NCBI GenBank assembly: GCA_039027435.1
Contig: JBCCKF010000006.1
Coordinates: 62,001 to 126,000 of the forward strand
Direction: 5' to 3'
From: CALBPI01 sp039027435
GTDB taxonomy: Bacteria; Pseudomonadota; Gammaproteobacteria; Steroidobacterales; Woeseiaceae
Length of the DNA: 64,000 nt
The first letter of the stretch is position 1. Each line of letters opens with the position of its first letter. Below are positions 33,934-42,852 of the stretch, one piece after another. Under the pieces are notes generated by a model that was not told where the DNA came from, did not search any database, and saw nothing but the letters and a program-made list of their open reading frames with translations. A program made the translations under genes and the position numbers.

Positions 33934-35295
33934 ATGAGCGCACAGTACAAAGCCAAGTGGCCGATGGATCTGGGAGCACCAGCTGAGTCTCTGGAGGCGA
34001 AGCAGCCGGATATCGACAACGGGCTCGATGTCTATCACCCCTCGCGCTACTACTCTCACCAGTTCAAGGAACTCGAAGAGCAGAATTTGTGGCCAAGAGT
34101 CTGGCTGCTCGCTGGCGTGACTACAGATATTCCCGAGGATGGTGATTTCTTCGTGTTCTCCTTCGGACGCGAGGAATTCATCGTCGTGCGTCAGGAAGAC
34201 GAGAGCATCAAGGCGTTCTACAACGTCTGCCCGCATCGCGGGAACCGGGTCTGTCTGGCGCGCAGTGGCGCAGCCGCAAGCTTCGCGTGCTCGTTCCATG
34301 GCTGGCGTTTCGATATTGATGGTTCGCTGGACCAGATCACCGATGAAGACACATTCGACCCGCGTCTGGTCGCCCATCGTCCCGGGTTGACAGAAGTCGC
34401 TTGCGACAGCGTCGGCGGCATCATTTTCATCAACATGGATGGCAAAGCGCCGCCGTTGAAGGAGTACCTCGGTCTGCCGGAGGGCTACATCGAGCAGTAC
34501 GAGGTCGACAAGATGCACGTTGTGCATCATGTGCGCAGCGAATGGAACGCGAACTGGAAAATCGGCGTTGACGCATTCTACGAGACCTACCACCTCCCTT
34601 ACGTACATCCTCAGACACAGGGTGTGATGGAAGACTTCTCACAGAACGATCTGTATCCGAATGGCGCGTCGCGGATGATCGTTCCGATCTGTGTGAAGTC
34701 GCATCGGGTTGAAGATCAGGAATCGGTCGACCCCTATCAGGCGCACATGATGATGGAAGCGGGCTTGGATCCTGCGACGTTCGAGGGTTCTGCTGTGGAG
34801 GTCCGTGAGGCCGTACAGAAAGCGAAACGCGAGCGCGCAGAACGTCTTGGCCTTGATCACTACTCGAACTTCACCGACGGTCAGTTGACCGACAGCTGGG
34901 CCACGGGCTTGTTCCCCAACGTACAGATGGGCATGCACCCGGAGGGTGTATTCATCATGCGGTTTATCCCCGATGCAAAGGACCCGGAGAAGTTTGTCTA
35001 CGACACCATGATTCTGTTCCGCCCGGTGGACGATCCGGATTACGACGTTCCCGCTTGGATGGGTTTGCCGGAAGGCACCGATTGCTCGGGTGATGTACGT
35101 CCGGAGCCGATCTGGGTTCCTGCCGGTGAAAGCCCGAATCTCGGCGAGGTGTTGGATCAGGATGCGGAGTTGCTGCCGATCGTGCAGCAGGGTGTACGTT
35201 CTCGTGGCTACCGTGGTGCGCTATACGGCGATCAGGAGCAACGCGTCCGCCATTTCGAAGTCGAGCTCGAGCGTTATATAAACGGCGAGAAGTAG
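33934..35295 (+). CDS. Rieske non-heme iron oxygenase, alpha subunit
   Basis: 453 residues. Rieske ligands Cys99, His101 (CPHRG) and Cys119, His122 (CSFHGW); mononuclear iron His220 and His225 in FYETYHLPYVH. It is related to the oxygenase at 21778: the WP/WLLAG..., HRGNR and VDAF.ETYH segments align and the catalytic His residues have the same numbers. ATG 33934 follows GGGGGG. Alpha-only architecture, no beta subunit. It is in an operon with the Rieske ferredoxin under the regulon palindrome. The substrate is unknown. Confidence 0.92.
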   Translation: MSAQYKAKWPMDLGAPAESLEAKQPDIDNGLDVYHPSRYYSHQFKELEEQNLWPRVWLLAGVTTDIPEDGDFFVFSFGREEFIVVRQEDESIKAFYNVCPHRGNRVCLARSGAAASFACSFHGWRFDIDGSLDQITDEDTFDPRLVAHRPGLTEVACDSVGGIIFINMDGKAPPLKEYLGLPEGYIEQYEVDKMHVVHHVRSEWNANWKIGVDAFYETYHLPYVHPQTQGVMEDFSQNDLYPNGASRMIVPICVKSHRVEDQESVDPYQAHMMMEAGLDPATFEGSAVEVREAVQKAKRERAERLGLDHYSNFTDGQLTDSWATGLFPNVQMGMHPEGVFIMRFIPDAKDPEKFVYDTMILFRPVDDPDYDVPAWMGLPEGTDCSGDVRPEPIWVPAGESPNLGEVLDQDAELLPIVQQGVRSRGYRGALYGDQEQRVRHFEVELERYINGEK

Positions 35296-35304
35296 CTCGG
35301 GTCG

Positions 35305-36309
35305 CTAGTAAGTTCCAGGTTTGCACATTCTGGATTCGAGTTTGGCGAACTCGGGGTTAGCTGACGGGATCACCGGGATGGAGAGACCCAGTGCGGCCGC
35401 GTCTTCGATGACCTGGTTGCTTAGCGCTTCTGCTACTGCTTCGTTGAGTAGTTGGACTTCCTCGTTAGTCGAGGTGGCAGCGGACACTTGGTTGCCCAAG
35501 TTTGGAACTAACTTCGCGACGGCACTCATATGGGCCATCATTGTGCTTGCTGGATATCCGCTTTTTTCCACGATGGCCTGAGCCTCATCGCTAAGATCGA
35601 GTTCAAGATCCTCTATGGTTCTGCCGAGTTTGGATCGCACCTCACCCAGCAAAACTAGCGCCATGATCCTGCCTCTCGCCACGGCCTCTCGGTACCAATA
35701 CTCTGACTCTTCAAATAGTGCTTTAGCGTTGGCAGGCGCCTCCCTAAGGTCAGCGCCACCGATGGCAATAAAGCCCGGGTTGCTCGGGGTAATACTGAAT
35801 TGCGTCATCATAGCGACGAGTCTTTCTGGGTCCTCACCCTTTGCCTCGGCACTGAGATACATCGCATACAAAACCATGGCCGCCGAGTTTCCCTGTTCGG
35901 CAAATGACCGCAACCCTGCTTTGTCGACATCGAGAAAGACTTCGTAGTCGCTACCGATAATCGACACCGGTTCCATCCTTTTCAGCTCCTCAACAAAGAC
36001 TGGCTGCGCGAAAATATCCTCGGGTGGAATGCACGGTTCGCTCTCATCTGAGTCAGGAGCGTCAGCGCTTTCAGACACCTCCGGTTGAGTAGGTGCGACC
36101 GATTCCGTTTCTACCGAAGTGTCCACCGACAGCACAGATGGTTCTGGCTTCGGTATTGTCGTTTGCTCGGTCGGCTGCGCGATCCCATCTTCCATGGATT
36201 GAACTGTCGAATTCGCGGGCGTTGGTTCACTGGAACGCAGCGCCAGCACGACGACCGCCGAGATCAACAGTGCGCAACTTGCGGCTATCACAACCGTACG
36301 TCGATTCAT
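35305..36309 (-). CDS. membrane-anchored protein of unknown function
   Basis: About 334 residues. An N-terminal membrane anchor (RTVVIAASCALLISAVVVLAL) is followed by a low-complexity Pro/Ser/Thr/Glu linker (about 28-95). A helical domain follows with Sel1-like stretches (AEQGNSAAMVLYAMYLSAEAKG; YWYREAVARGRIMALVLLGE). Probably periplasmic. I recognise no specific family. ATG 36309 directly precedes the anchor. It ends 9 bases from the convergent Rieske gene and is divergent from the GNAT gene. Confidence 0.65.
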   Translation of the reverse strand: MNRRTVVIAASCALLISAVVVLALRSSEPTPANSTVQSMEDGIAQPTEQTTIPKPEPSVLSVDTSVETESVAPTQPEVSESADAPDSDESEPCIPPEDIFAQPVFVEELKRMEPVSIIGSDYEVFLDVDKAGLRSFAEQGNSAAMVLYAMYLSAEAKGEDPERLVAMMTQFSITPSNPGFIAIGGADLREAPANAKALFEESEYWYREAVARGRIMALVLLGEVRSKLGRTIEDLELDLSDEAQAIVEKSGYPASTMMAHMSAVAKLVPNLGNQVSAATSTNEEVQLLNEAVAEALSNQVIEDAAALGLSIPVIPSANPEFAKLESRMCKPGTY

Positions 36310-36359
36310 CCCCAGCACCCGGTTCTGCTCTTCTGTTCCAAAACTGTATGATCGTCGGC

Positions 36360-36920
36360 ATGAGTGCAAGCACGTCGACGCCCTTCACGCACCGCATCGC
36401 CGGCAATGACGATATTCCTGCGATCAAGGATCTGATGCTCGCAGCGATCGAGGTCAACATGCGCGATTTTCTTTCTGCCGCAGAGGTGGAAGCGGCGAAA
36501 GAAACTATGGGTGTGGATCAGACCCTGATTGACGATGGTACCTACCACTTGATCGAGACAGTCGTCGATGACCAGACGGTGCTGGTCGGCTGCGGCGGTT
36601 GGGGAAAACGTCGCACGCTGTACGGCGGTAACCATACGGTGGGCCGTGACGATTCGCTGAGCGACCCCGCGACAGAGGCCGCTCGCATTCGGGCGATGTA
36701 TACGCATCCCAACTGGACTCGCAGAGGCATCGGTACACTGCTGCTGGACCTCGGCGAACAGGCGGCACGCCAGGCTGGGTTCAAGACGATCGAATTGGGG
36801 TCTACGGTGCCGGGCGAGCCGTTATACGTCGCGCGTGGCTACGTAGAGTTCGATCGTGAAGTGCACACCGGTGCCAACGGCGAACTCAACACGGTGATTC
36901 ACATGAGGAAAACGCTATGA
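36360..36920 (+). CDS. GNAT family N-acetyltransferase
   Basis: 186 residues with a GNAT fold. The acetyl-CoA motif is RAMYTHPNWTRRGIGTLLLDLGEQAARQAGF (R-x-x-G-x-G/A type: RRGIGT), followed by the beta-5/6 region IELGSTVPGEPLYVARGYVEF. The substrate is unknown. ATG 36360 is preferred; the long upstream frame overlaps the divergent gene. Its stop overlaps the next lipoprotein start by 4 bases, implying coupling. Confidence 0.87.
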   Translation: MSASTSTPFTHRIAGNDDIPAIKDLMLAAIEVNMRDFLSAAEVEAAKETMGVDQTLIDDGTYHLIETVVDDQTVLVGCGGWGKRRTLYGGNHTVGRDDSLSDPATEAARIRAMYTHPNWTRRGIGTLLLDLGEQAARQAGFKTIELGSTVPGEPLYVARGYVEFDREVHTGANGELNTVIHMRKTL

Positions 36921-37336
36921 AGAAGTTGCACACACTGTGTGGTGTTGCTTTGCTCTCGCTTCTCGCGGCCTGTGCAGGTACACCCGATGATGAAGTGCAG
37001 CCGGAGCCTGCCGCAACGACGGTCGCGAAAACCGTTGGAGTCGCGGTTGCCGAGGGGCTAGTGGAGTTTGTGGGCGACGCACTTCTGGGAGATGACTGCA
37101 CGCCCGCTCCGGAGCGCGACGTATTCTGTGACGCCGCCAGTCAGGCCAAGCGCGAGGCCGAACAGGAACGAGTCGCGTCTGCGCGAGAGCGTGCTGAAGC
37201 TAGAGCACGTAAGAAAGCGCTAGAAGCGGATTTTCAGGCGTTCATGGCGGATAGCGATGAAAGCGACGAGGAAAACGAGCCGCAAACCTCCATCATGCTC
37301 GACAGAACCACTACTCAGGAGCCGCCGGTACGGTGA
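36917..37336 (+). CDS. small lipoprotein with charged coiled-coil tail
   Basis: 139 residues. Lipoprotein signal ends LAACA (lipobox LAAC). The mature part has a short hydrophobic region (VAVAEGLVEFVGDALL) and then a strongly charged helix rich in Ala, Arg, Glu and Lys (AKREAEQERVASARERAEARARKKALEADF), likely a coiled coil, ending in an acidic tail. Coupled to the GNAT gene by an ATGA overlap. No family recognised. Confidence 0.68.
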   Translation: MKKLHTLCGVALLSLLAACAGTPDDEVQPEPAATTVAKTVGVAVAEGLVEFVGDALLGDDCTPAPERDVFCDAASQAKREAEQERVASARERAEARARKKALEADFQAFMADSDESDEENEPQTSIMLDRTTTQEPPVR

Positions 37337-37859
37337 TTTCTCGATAGTGGATCTGATCGCCAAACGGTGACTGATCATTATTGGCAGCAGATGCAGCGAT
37401 CAGGAATGTGATGCTCTCAAGCTTGCCGATCGGCGCACGCCAATCGAATCGCCATTGCACAGAGCCCCCTTCGCTGGGGCGTACCGCGGTAGAGCGAATC
37501 GCGGTGCCATGCACCGACGTCTCTACGTCATCGTCGGCCGGTGTAAAGGTCCCGGCGGTGCCGCGCTCCATCAGCGCGATGACCTGGAAGCCGCTGACCT
37601 CGAACGTCGTACCTTCGAGCGACAATTGCAGGGTGTATTGCTCACCGGCGGTTAGTGTCGCGGGCAACCCCTGAAGCACAATCGACTCGGATTGGGGCAC
37701 GGCATCGCGTTCCCAGTGACAACTCGCGCAGTGCTCGCTGGCGCTAGAGTCGGCAGCGCCCCACGGAGCTCCTTCTGGATAGGCCAGTGCCAGTGTGCCA
37801 GCGCCGCTGGCAGCCAGAAGCGCGAGCACCGCCGCGCAATTACTCGACCGGTTCGACAA
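37311..37859 (-). CDS. exported single-CxxCH protein, choice-of-anchor V/reelin-like
   Basis: 182 residues. A signal peptide ends near LALAYPEGAPWG, followed by CASCHW, a c-type heme-binding motif, and then an immunoglobulin-like beta domain (LPATLTAGEQYTLQLSLEG; SGFQVIALM; SVQWRFDWRAP). This combination resembles choice-of-anchor V proteins. It starts with TTG 37859, overlapping the upstream lyase-like gene's stop by 20 bases, so it is coupled. It may sit with the beta-propeller protein in the periplasm. The function is unknown. Confidence 0.7.
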   Translation of the reverse strand: MSNRSSNCAAVLALLAASGAGTLALAYPEGAPWGAADSSASEHCASCHWERDAVPQSESIVLQGLPATLTAGEQYTLQLSLEGTTFEVSGFQVIALMERGTAGTFTPADDDVETSVHGTAIRSTAVRPSEGGSVQWRFDWRAPIGKLESITFLIAASAANNDQSPFGDQIHYREITVPAAPE

Positions 37860-38826
37860 TAGCCCGACCTATCGTGTTGGCATCTGCTCCAAACCAGACC
37901 GACCCGGTAGCCGCATGGTAATGCATGTGACGGATCGTGCCGCCACCCGACCCGACTTCCGTCTGCTCGATGAACTCACCGCTAACCGGGTCAAAGCCCA
38001 TGAACACGTTCGGCTGTACGCCGGTCGCAACCATCCAGAGCCGACCCTGATTATCGGAAGCCATGCCATACGGACGTGCTTGCTTGCCCTGTGGCATCTG
38101 CCACTCGGTAAACTCGGTGGTGCTCGGATCGTACTTCCCGAGCATCCCGCCGGCATAGTCGACATACCACACGGTGCCGTCAGCCAGCACTTCAAGGCGG
38201 CGTGGACGTGCGTCATCGCGCGGAAGATCGATCTCCGTGTGCTGCATCGTTTCCGGGTCAACCTGAGCGAGTTTGCTTGTACCAAACAGCGCGACCCAGA
38301 CCGAACCATCCGGCGCCAGTTTGATGCCGTAGGGTCGCGAGCGGGCGGTGGTTGATGCGATCAGATCGACTTTGCGGTCCGCGAGGCGCAAGCGTCCCAT
38401 CATGTTGCCACCCTGAACGGTGAACCAGATGTGCGACTCATCCGCATCGAAAATCAATGTGTGAGGATCACGCGCTTTGGGGTCAGGCATCGGTATTTCT
38501 TCGATGCTGCCATCGCTGGGATCGTAGCGGCCGATGAGTGCGGTGCGATTGCCGGCATACCACACGTCACCATTGCTGGCGACGATGAGATTGTGTGGCC
38601 CGGAACCGTCTTTGAGTTCGATTTGTTCAAACGCACCGCTCTCGGTATCCAGACGCGCAAGGTAACCCGTTTTTTGGCCCACAAACCAAACGCTGTCTGC
38701 GGAGGTAGCGAATGGATCACGCGGACGGGATTGCTCGTAGGGGACTTCCCATTCCTTGATGTCGAGCTCGGCGCTCGCCAGCGTCGGAAAAATGCACGCC
38801 AGTGTAAGCAAAACCGGTATTCGCAT
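37840..38826 (-). CDS. virginiamycin B lyase-like (Vgb) beta-propeller protein
   Basis: About 328 residues with a cleavable signal (ending LASAEL) and repeated propeller blades: DSVWFVGQKTGYLARLD, GDVWYAGNRTALIGRYD, GTVWYVDYAGGMLGKYD, GSVWFGADANTIGR. This is the Vgb/SMP-30-like lyase family, but the exported form more likely binds or cleaves an envelope or extracellular substrate than antibiotic. AGGAG stands seven bases before ATG 38826; an ATG two codons upstream is too close to it. It leads the two-gene operon with the CxxCH protein. Confidence 0.8.
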   Translation of the reverse strand: MRIPVLLTLACIFPTLASAELDIKEWEVPYEQSRPRDPFATSADSVWFVGQKTGYLARLDTESGAFEQIELKDGSGPHNLIVASNGDVWYAGNRTALIGRYDPSDGSIEEIPMPDPKARDPHTLIFDADESHIWFTVQGGNMMGRLRLADRKVDLIASTTARSRPYGIKLAPDGSVWVALFGTSKLAQVDPETMQHTEIDLPRDDARPRRLEVLADGTVWYVDYAGGMLGKYDPSTTEFTEWQMPQGKQARPYGMASDNQGRLWMVATGVQPNVFMGFDPVSGEFIEQTEVGSGGGTIRHMHYHAATGSVWFGADANTIGRAIVEPVE

Positions 38827-38937
38827 GGTCATACTCCTGATTGCCAGGACCGAAACGATATCACGGTCATATGAGTGGGAAGGGCGACTTTGCGCCTGTG
38901 CTCGGGCATAGTTTCGTTATCCACAGAGGATTCCGGT

Positions 38938-41064
38938 TTGGACTTATTCAGTGAACTCAAGCGCCGCCGTGTCTATCGCGCCGGCATCGCCTATCTGGTG
39001 ACGGCATGGGTGATACTGCAGCTCGCCGATATTCTTGGTGACAATCTGGACCTGCCCGATTGGATGTTTCGTGGTTTGCTCACGGGCGTCGTTGTTGGGT
39101 TTCCGATAGTCCTGGCACTTTCATGGGTCTTCGAACGCACCAAAGAAGGATTGCGAGTCGATCCTGGTCCCGACGAGTCGCAAACACAGGGTGATTCAGG
39201 CAATTACTTGCAGCCAATGATCATCCTGGTGCTCATGGTGATCGTCGGCGTCTTGGCGTTCGATCGATTCAAGGACGACGGAGACTCGGAGGCCACTCTG
39301 GCACGCACCGTGGCGGTACTTCCGTTTAGCACTCAGAGCGCCAAGACCGACGACGCGTACTTTGTTGAGGGCATGCATGACGACATCCTGACGCAACTGG
39401 CGGGCCTACAGACGCTTGAGCGCGTGATATCGCGCACGACGATCGAACGCTACCGCGAGACTCAACTATCGATCCCCGAGATTGCCGCCGAGCTTGAGGT
39501 GGCGGCGGTGCTGGAGGGATCGGTGCAAAGGGCGGGCGAGCGCGTCCGGATCAACATGAAGCTCTACGATGCAGGGCGTGACGCTGCGTTGTGGACCAAG
39601 ACATGGGACAAGGAACTCACACTAAACAACCTCTTCTCGATTCAGAATGAGGTCACGCAGGAGGTGGTCGCTGCGCTTGACGGGGTGTTGTCCGATCTCG
39701 AGATGTCGGCAATGAAGAGAAAGCCGACTGATAGTTTCGAGGCGTTTAAGTTGTACGCAGCCGGGCGCCAAAAAGTCGAGTGGCGCAATGCCCCGAAGTT
39801 GGCCGAAGCGCTTGAGCTTTTTGAGCGCGCCATCGAAATCGATCCCAACTACGCGGAAGCCTATGTGGGCGTAGCTGATGCATTGTCTCTGCAGCCCGAG
39901 TACGCGGGTGTGGATATGCAGAGCACGTTCGTGCCGCGGCAAGAGGCGATTGATAAAGCGCTGGCACTGGATAGTCAGATCGCGCCTGCCTATGCGTCGC
40001 TTGGGTTACTGCGTTGGCACCAGGGCGAGATTCCAGCAGCGGAGGAGGCGCTGCAGCGGTCATTGGAAATTAATCCGAATTATACGAATGCGCTGCATTG
40101 GTACGCGCTGCTGCTGCGCGATTCCGGACGGGTGGAAGAGGCCAAACGGTTGATGCGCCGCGCGCGCGACGCGGATCCATTAGCACCGATCCTCGCCGGT
40201 GCGGAGGCGTCGATGTATATCCTGAATGGCGAGTACTCAGAGGCGCGCGCAATGCTGCGTCGTGCGATTCAGGCGACCCCGGACTTTTATCTATATTACG
40301 AGCTGATCGGTGACTCGTTTTTCGTACAGGGAGAATTCGCCGAGGCACTGCGTTGGTTTGATGAGGCGGTCCGACTGGAACCTACCGCGCCGGACCCGCG
40401 AATCGGACAATGCGAGACCCTTCTAGTGATGGATGATCTCGCGCTCGGCAAGCCTTGCGTTGATCGGCTGTCGGAGGACTTCCCCAACCGGATGCCCGTA
40501 GGGCAATCGTCATTGCATTTCCAACTGATGGTGATGGAAAACCGACTCGAGGAGTTCCTGGTGCCGGTTGGTTTCGCGCTGGAATTGGGTACCTCGGTAA
40601 AAATTGGAATCGCGGCGGCTTATGTGATGAGCGACGATCCGGTATCGGCAAAACAACTTCTGGGATCGATCGAGCCTCGTCTATTCGATTCCGGTCCGGT
40701 GCCGAATCTCTCAGATTACGATTCGGATATTGGTCTGCTCGCGAGTGTCGTGTTGAATCGTACGGGTGAACCTGAGCGTGCTGCCGAGGTTCTGGAGGCT
40801 GCGAAACTTGCTGACTACAGCAAGAGCGCGGAGTTTGATGCGGCGCTTGCCTTTCTCGCACAGGACAAGAGCGACGAGGCCGCGGCATCCTTGGATCGCG
40901 CTTTGGAATCCGGTCGCTTTAGTCGTTGGTGGTTGTTGCGAGCACCGGTTTTCTCTCGAGGTTCGGTCTCTGAAGCGTGGGATCAGTCCGTTGCAGCGGT
41001 AAACGCTGAAATCGTTAGACAACGCGAGTCCTATCAAAATCGCCCTGAGCTCGGGCTACTATGA
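38938..41064 (+). CDS. membrane-anchored TolB-like/TPR protein (distant fourth copy)
   Basis: About 708 residues of the same family as the genes at 9609-16296 but more divergent: leader MDLFSELKRRRVYRAGIAYLVTAWV, LPDWMFRGLL, LSWVFERTKEGLR, a third membrane segment (MIILVLMVIVGVLAFDRF), a TolB-N-like domain (TVAVLPFSTQS; GSVQRAGERVRI; LFSIQNEV), then TPR units (AEALELFERAIEIDPNYAEAY; EEALQRSLEINPNYTNALHWYALL). TTG 38938 is the start because AGAGGA lies seven bases upstream (38925-38930) and it aligns with the paralogues. It overlaps the convergent MFS gene by 6 bases. Confidence 0.87.
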   Translation: MDLFSELKRRRVYRAGIAYLVTAWVILQLADILGDNLDLPDWMFRGLLTGVVVGFPIVLALSWVFERTKEGLRVDPGPDESQTQGDSGNYLQPMIILVLMVIVGVLAFDRFKDDGDSEATLARTVAVLPFSTQSAKTDDAYFVEGMHDDILTQLAGLQTLERVISRTTIERYRETQLSIPEIAAELEVAAVLEGSVQRAGERVRINMKLYDAGRDAALWTKTWDKELTLNNLFSIQNEVTQEVVAALDGVLSDLEMSAMKRKPTDSFEAFKLYAAGRQKVEWRNAPKLAEALELFERAIEIDPNYAEAYVGVADALSLQPEYAGVDMQSTFVPRQEAIDKALALDSQIAPAYASLGLLRWHQGEIPAAEEALQRSLEINPNYTNALHWYALLLRDSGRVEEAKRLMRRARDADPLAPILAGAEASMYILNGEYSEARAMLRRAIQATPDFYLYYELIGDSFFVQGEFAEALRWFDEAVRLEPTAPDPRIGQCETLLVMDDLALGKPCVDRLSEDFPNRMPVGQSSLHFQLMVMENRLEEFLVPVGFALELGTSVKIGIAAAYVMSDDPVSAKQLLGSIEPRLFDSGPVPNLSDYDSDIGLLASVVLNRTGEPERAAEVLEAAKLADYSKSAEFDAALAFLAQDKSDEAAASLDRALESGRFSRWWLLRAPVFSRGSVSEAWDQSVAAVNAEIVRQRESYQNRPELGLL

Positions 41065-42231
41065 GTCTGGCGAAGATTCGGCGGGCCGAGTACGCATAGA
41101 GATCACATACAGCACGAGTGTGAGCAGCGACATCATGGCGGCTGCGATAAACGGGGAGCCTGGAAGATAAATCACGGCCTGCTCGCCTGCTGTTGCCGTG
41201 AATAGGCCCATGTAGACTAGCGGCGCCAGAATCATGGCGACGCTGGTGAGTGCTGACAGCCCACCTTGCAACTCGCCTTGCGAATCTTCGGCCACCCGAT
41301 TGGAGAGTTCTTGTCGGATCGCTGGGTCCTGCATCGAAGATATGAGGGCAAGCGTGATCATCGCGTAGACCATCCAGCCGGCAGTCGCCAATCCAATGCC
41401 AGTCAATGCGATCGCTTCAACGATAAGTGCAATCCAAATAGCCCTGACGATTCCGATTTTTGGTAGCAGTATCTGTATGACGACCGCCGATGAGATGAAG
41501 GCGATAACGCCGTAGTACGCAATCGACAGACCAACGGCCTGATCTCCCCATTGGAATCGCTCGATGGCGACATACGACCAAACTGTTGGATACACCCAGG
41601 AGGACAGCGTGGCGAAGAAGAATACCGGTAGCAGCACCGTAAGGCCGGGTGTCCGAAACAAGCGGATTAAAGTGCCGAAGGTGTTAGCGCGTGACCATGT
41701 GAACGGCCTGCGCTTGTGTTCGGCAAGTGATTCGGAAACAACGAAGTAGCCAAAAATCGTATTTGCGGTCGCCAGTCCGGCGCCGACAAGAAAAGGTAGC
41801 CGAAGATCGATCTCACCGAGTAAGCCACCGAGCGCGGGCCCGAAGATGAAGCCTGCGCCGAAGGAGGCGCCAATCCAGGCGAAACGCTGAGCGCGTTGAT
41901 CCCTCGGTGTGACGTCGGCTACGTAGGCATTGGTTGTGGAAAATGTGGCTGCGAAGATGCCGGCGAACGCACGGACCAGCATGAAGGCCCAGATGGTGGT
42001 CACAAAGGCAAGCACCAGCATGTCGACCGCGAATGCTGCGAGGCTAAGTAGCAGTACCGGTCGTCGTCCATAGCGGTCCGACAGAGCCCCGAGAATCGGA
42101 GAGAATATGAACTGCATGACCGCGTAGACGAACAACGCGAGTCCACCCCAACGAGCGGCTTGCGCGAGATCAGTACCCGACAGCTCCATGACCAAACGTG
42201 GCAACACAGGTGTCGCCAGACCGAAGCCCAT
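41059..42231 (-). CDS. MFS transporter, TCR/Tet-like drug:H+ antiporter family
   Basis: Twelve-helix efflux-type transporter of at least 390 residues. The motif between helices 2 and 3 is GALSDRYGRRPVLLLS, and helix 5 contains GASFGAGFIFGPALGG (motif C). The first ATG (42231) falls inside helix 1. The frame continues open for 32 codons upstream and encodes the missing half of helix 1 plus a hydrophilic leader, but contains no ATG, GTG or TTG. The likely true start is ATC at 42318 (see findings). Substrate unknown. It overlaps the convergent TPR gene by 6 bases. Confidence 0.88.
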   Translation of the reverse strand: MGFGLATPVLPRLVMELSGTDLAQAARWGGLALFVYAVMQFIFSPILGALSDRYGRRPVLLLSLAAFAVDMLVLAFVTTIWAFMLVRAFAGIFAATFSTTNAYVADVTPRDQRAQRFAWIGASFGAGFIFGPALGGLLGEIDLRLPFLVGAGLATANTIFGYFVVSESLAEHKRRPFTWSRANTFGTLIRLFRTPGLTVLLPVFFFATLSSWVYPTVWSYVAIERFQWGDQAVGLSIAYYGVIAFISSAVVIQILLPKIGIVRAIWIALIVEAIALTGIGLATAGWMVYAMITLALISSMQDPAIRQELSNRVAEDSQGELQGGLSALTSVAMILAPLVYMGLFTATAGEQAVIYLPGSPFIAAAMMSLLTLVLYVISMRTRPAESSPDS

Positions 42232-42359
42232 GGAGCCAATGAACGTCGAGATGACGAGAAAGACGAACGCCCCCTGCGCTGCTGGGACTTCGGCGGGTTT
42301 AGTATCCGAATTTTGGATTGTCGATCCCCGTCAAAATCGCCTGCGGCGCGGGTGAAGCA

Positions 42360-42788
42360 TTAGCCTGCTATGTAGCTTTCCAGTTGCTCGATCGTGAACT
42401 GCTGTTCGGCGATAACGGTCTTGACCAAATCGCGAAGAGAGATGACGCCGATGACCTTGTTATTTTCCATCACCGGCAAATGACGAAACTTGCCGTTCAT
42501 CATGATGGCCATACACTCTTCGACTTGTTGCGAGGGTTTGGCGCACACAACTTTGCGGGTCATCACCTCGTCGACTCGGGTCTCTTTGGATGCGCGTTCT
42601 TTTAGGATGATGCGTCGTGCGTAATCGCGCTCGGAAATAATACCGACCAGCTCCTCGCCATCCATGACCGGCAATGCGCCGATTTCCTTCTTCGCCATTT
42701 CCTGCACGGCCTCGAAAACCGTGGCTTCCGGCCGAATCGACCAAACGTGTGTGCCTTTCTTATCCAGCAACGTCCTGATTGATCTCAT
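42360..42788 (-). CDS. CBS-domain pair protein
   Basis: 142 residues forming two CBS motifs (SIRPEATVFEAVQEMAKKEIGALPVMDGEELVGIISERDYAR and VVCAKPSQQVEECMAIMMNGKFRHLPVMENNKVIGVISLRDLV). These stand-alone pairs bind adenine nucleotides or NAD and regulate partners. The linker (ILKERASKETRVDEVMT) is the conserved one in this bacterial group. The partner is not evident from neighbours. Cytoplasmic. Confidence 0.92.
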   Translation of the reverse strand: MRSIRTLLDKKGTHVWSIRPEATVFEAVQEMAKKEIGALPVMDGEELVGIISERDYARRIILKERASKETRVDEVMTRKVVCAKPSQQVEECMAIMMNGKFRHLPVMENNKVIGVISLRDLVKTVIAEQQFTIEQLESYIAG

Positions 42789-42852
42789 CTCAAAATCCCT
42801 GCGAGCGTACTGAGAGCATTCAGTCTACCGAAACTTGGGTTACAGGCCACCC

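Noticed and set aside
33373..34608. Minus-strand open frame of 411 codons
   Set aside because: It runs antisense to the Rieske ferredoxin and oxygenase and through the regulated promoter; the plus-strand genes have clear metal motifs.
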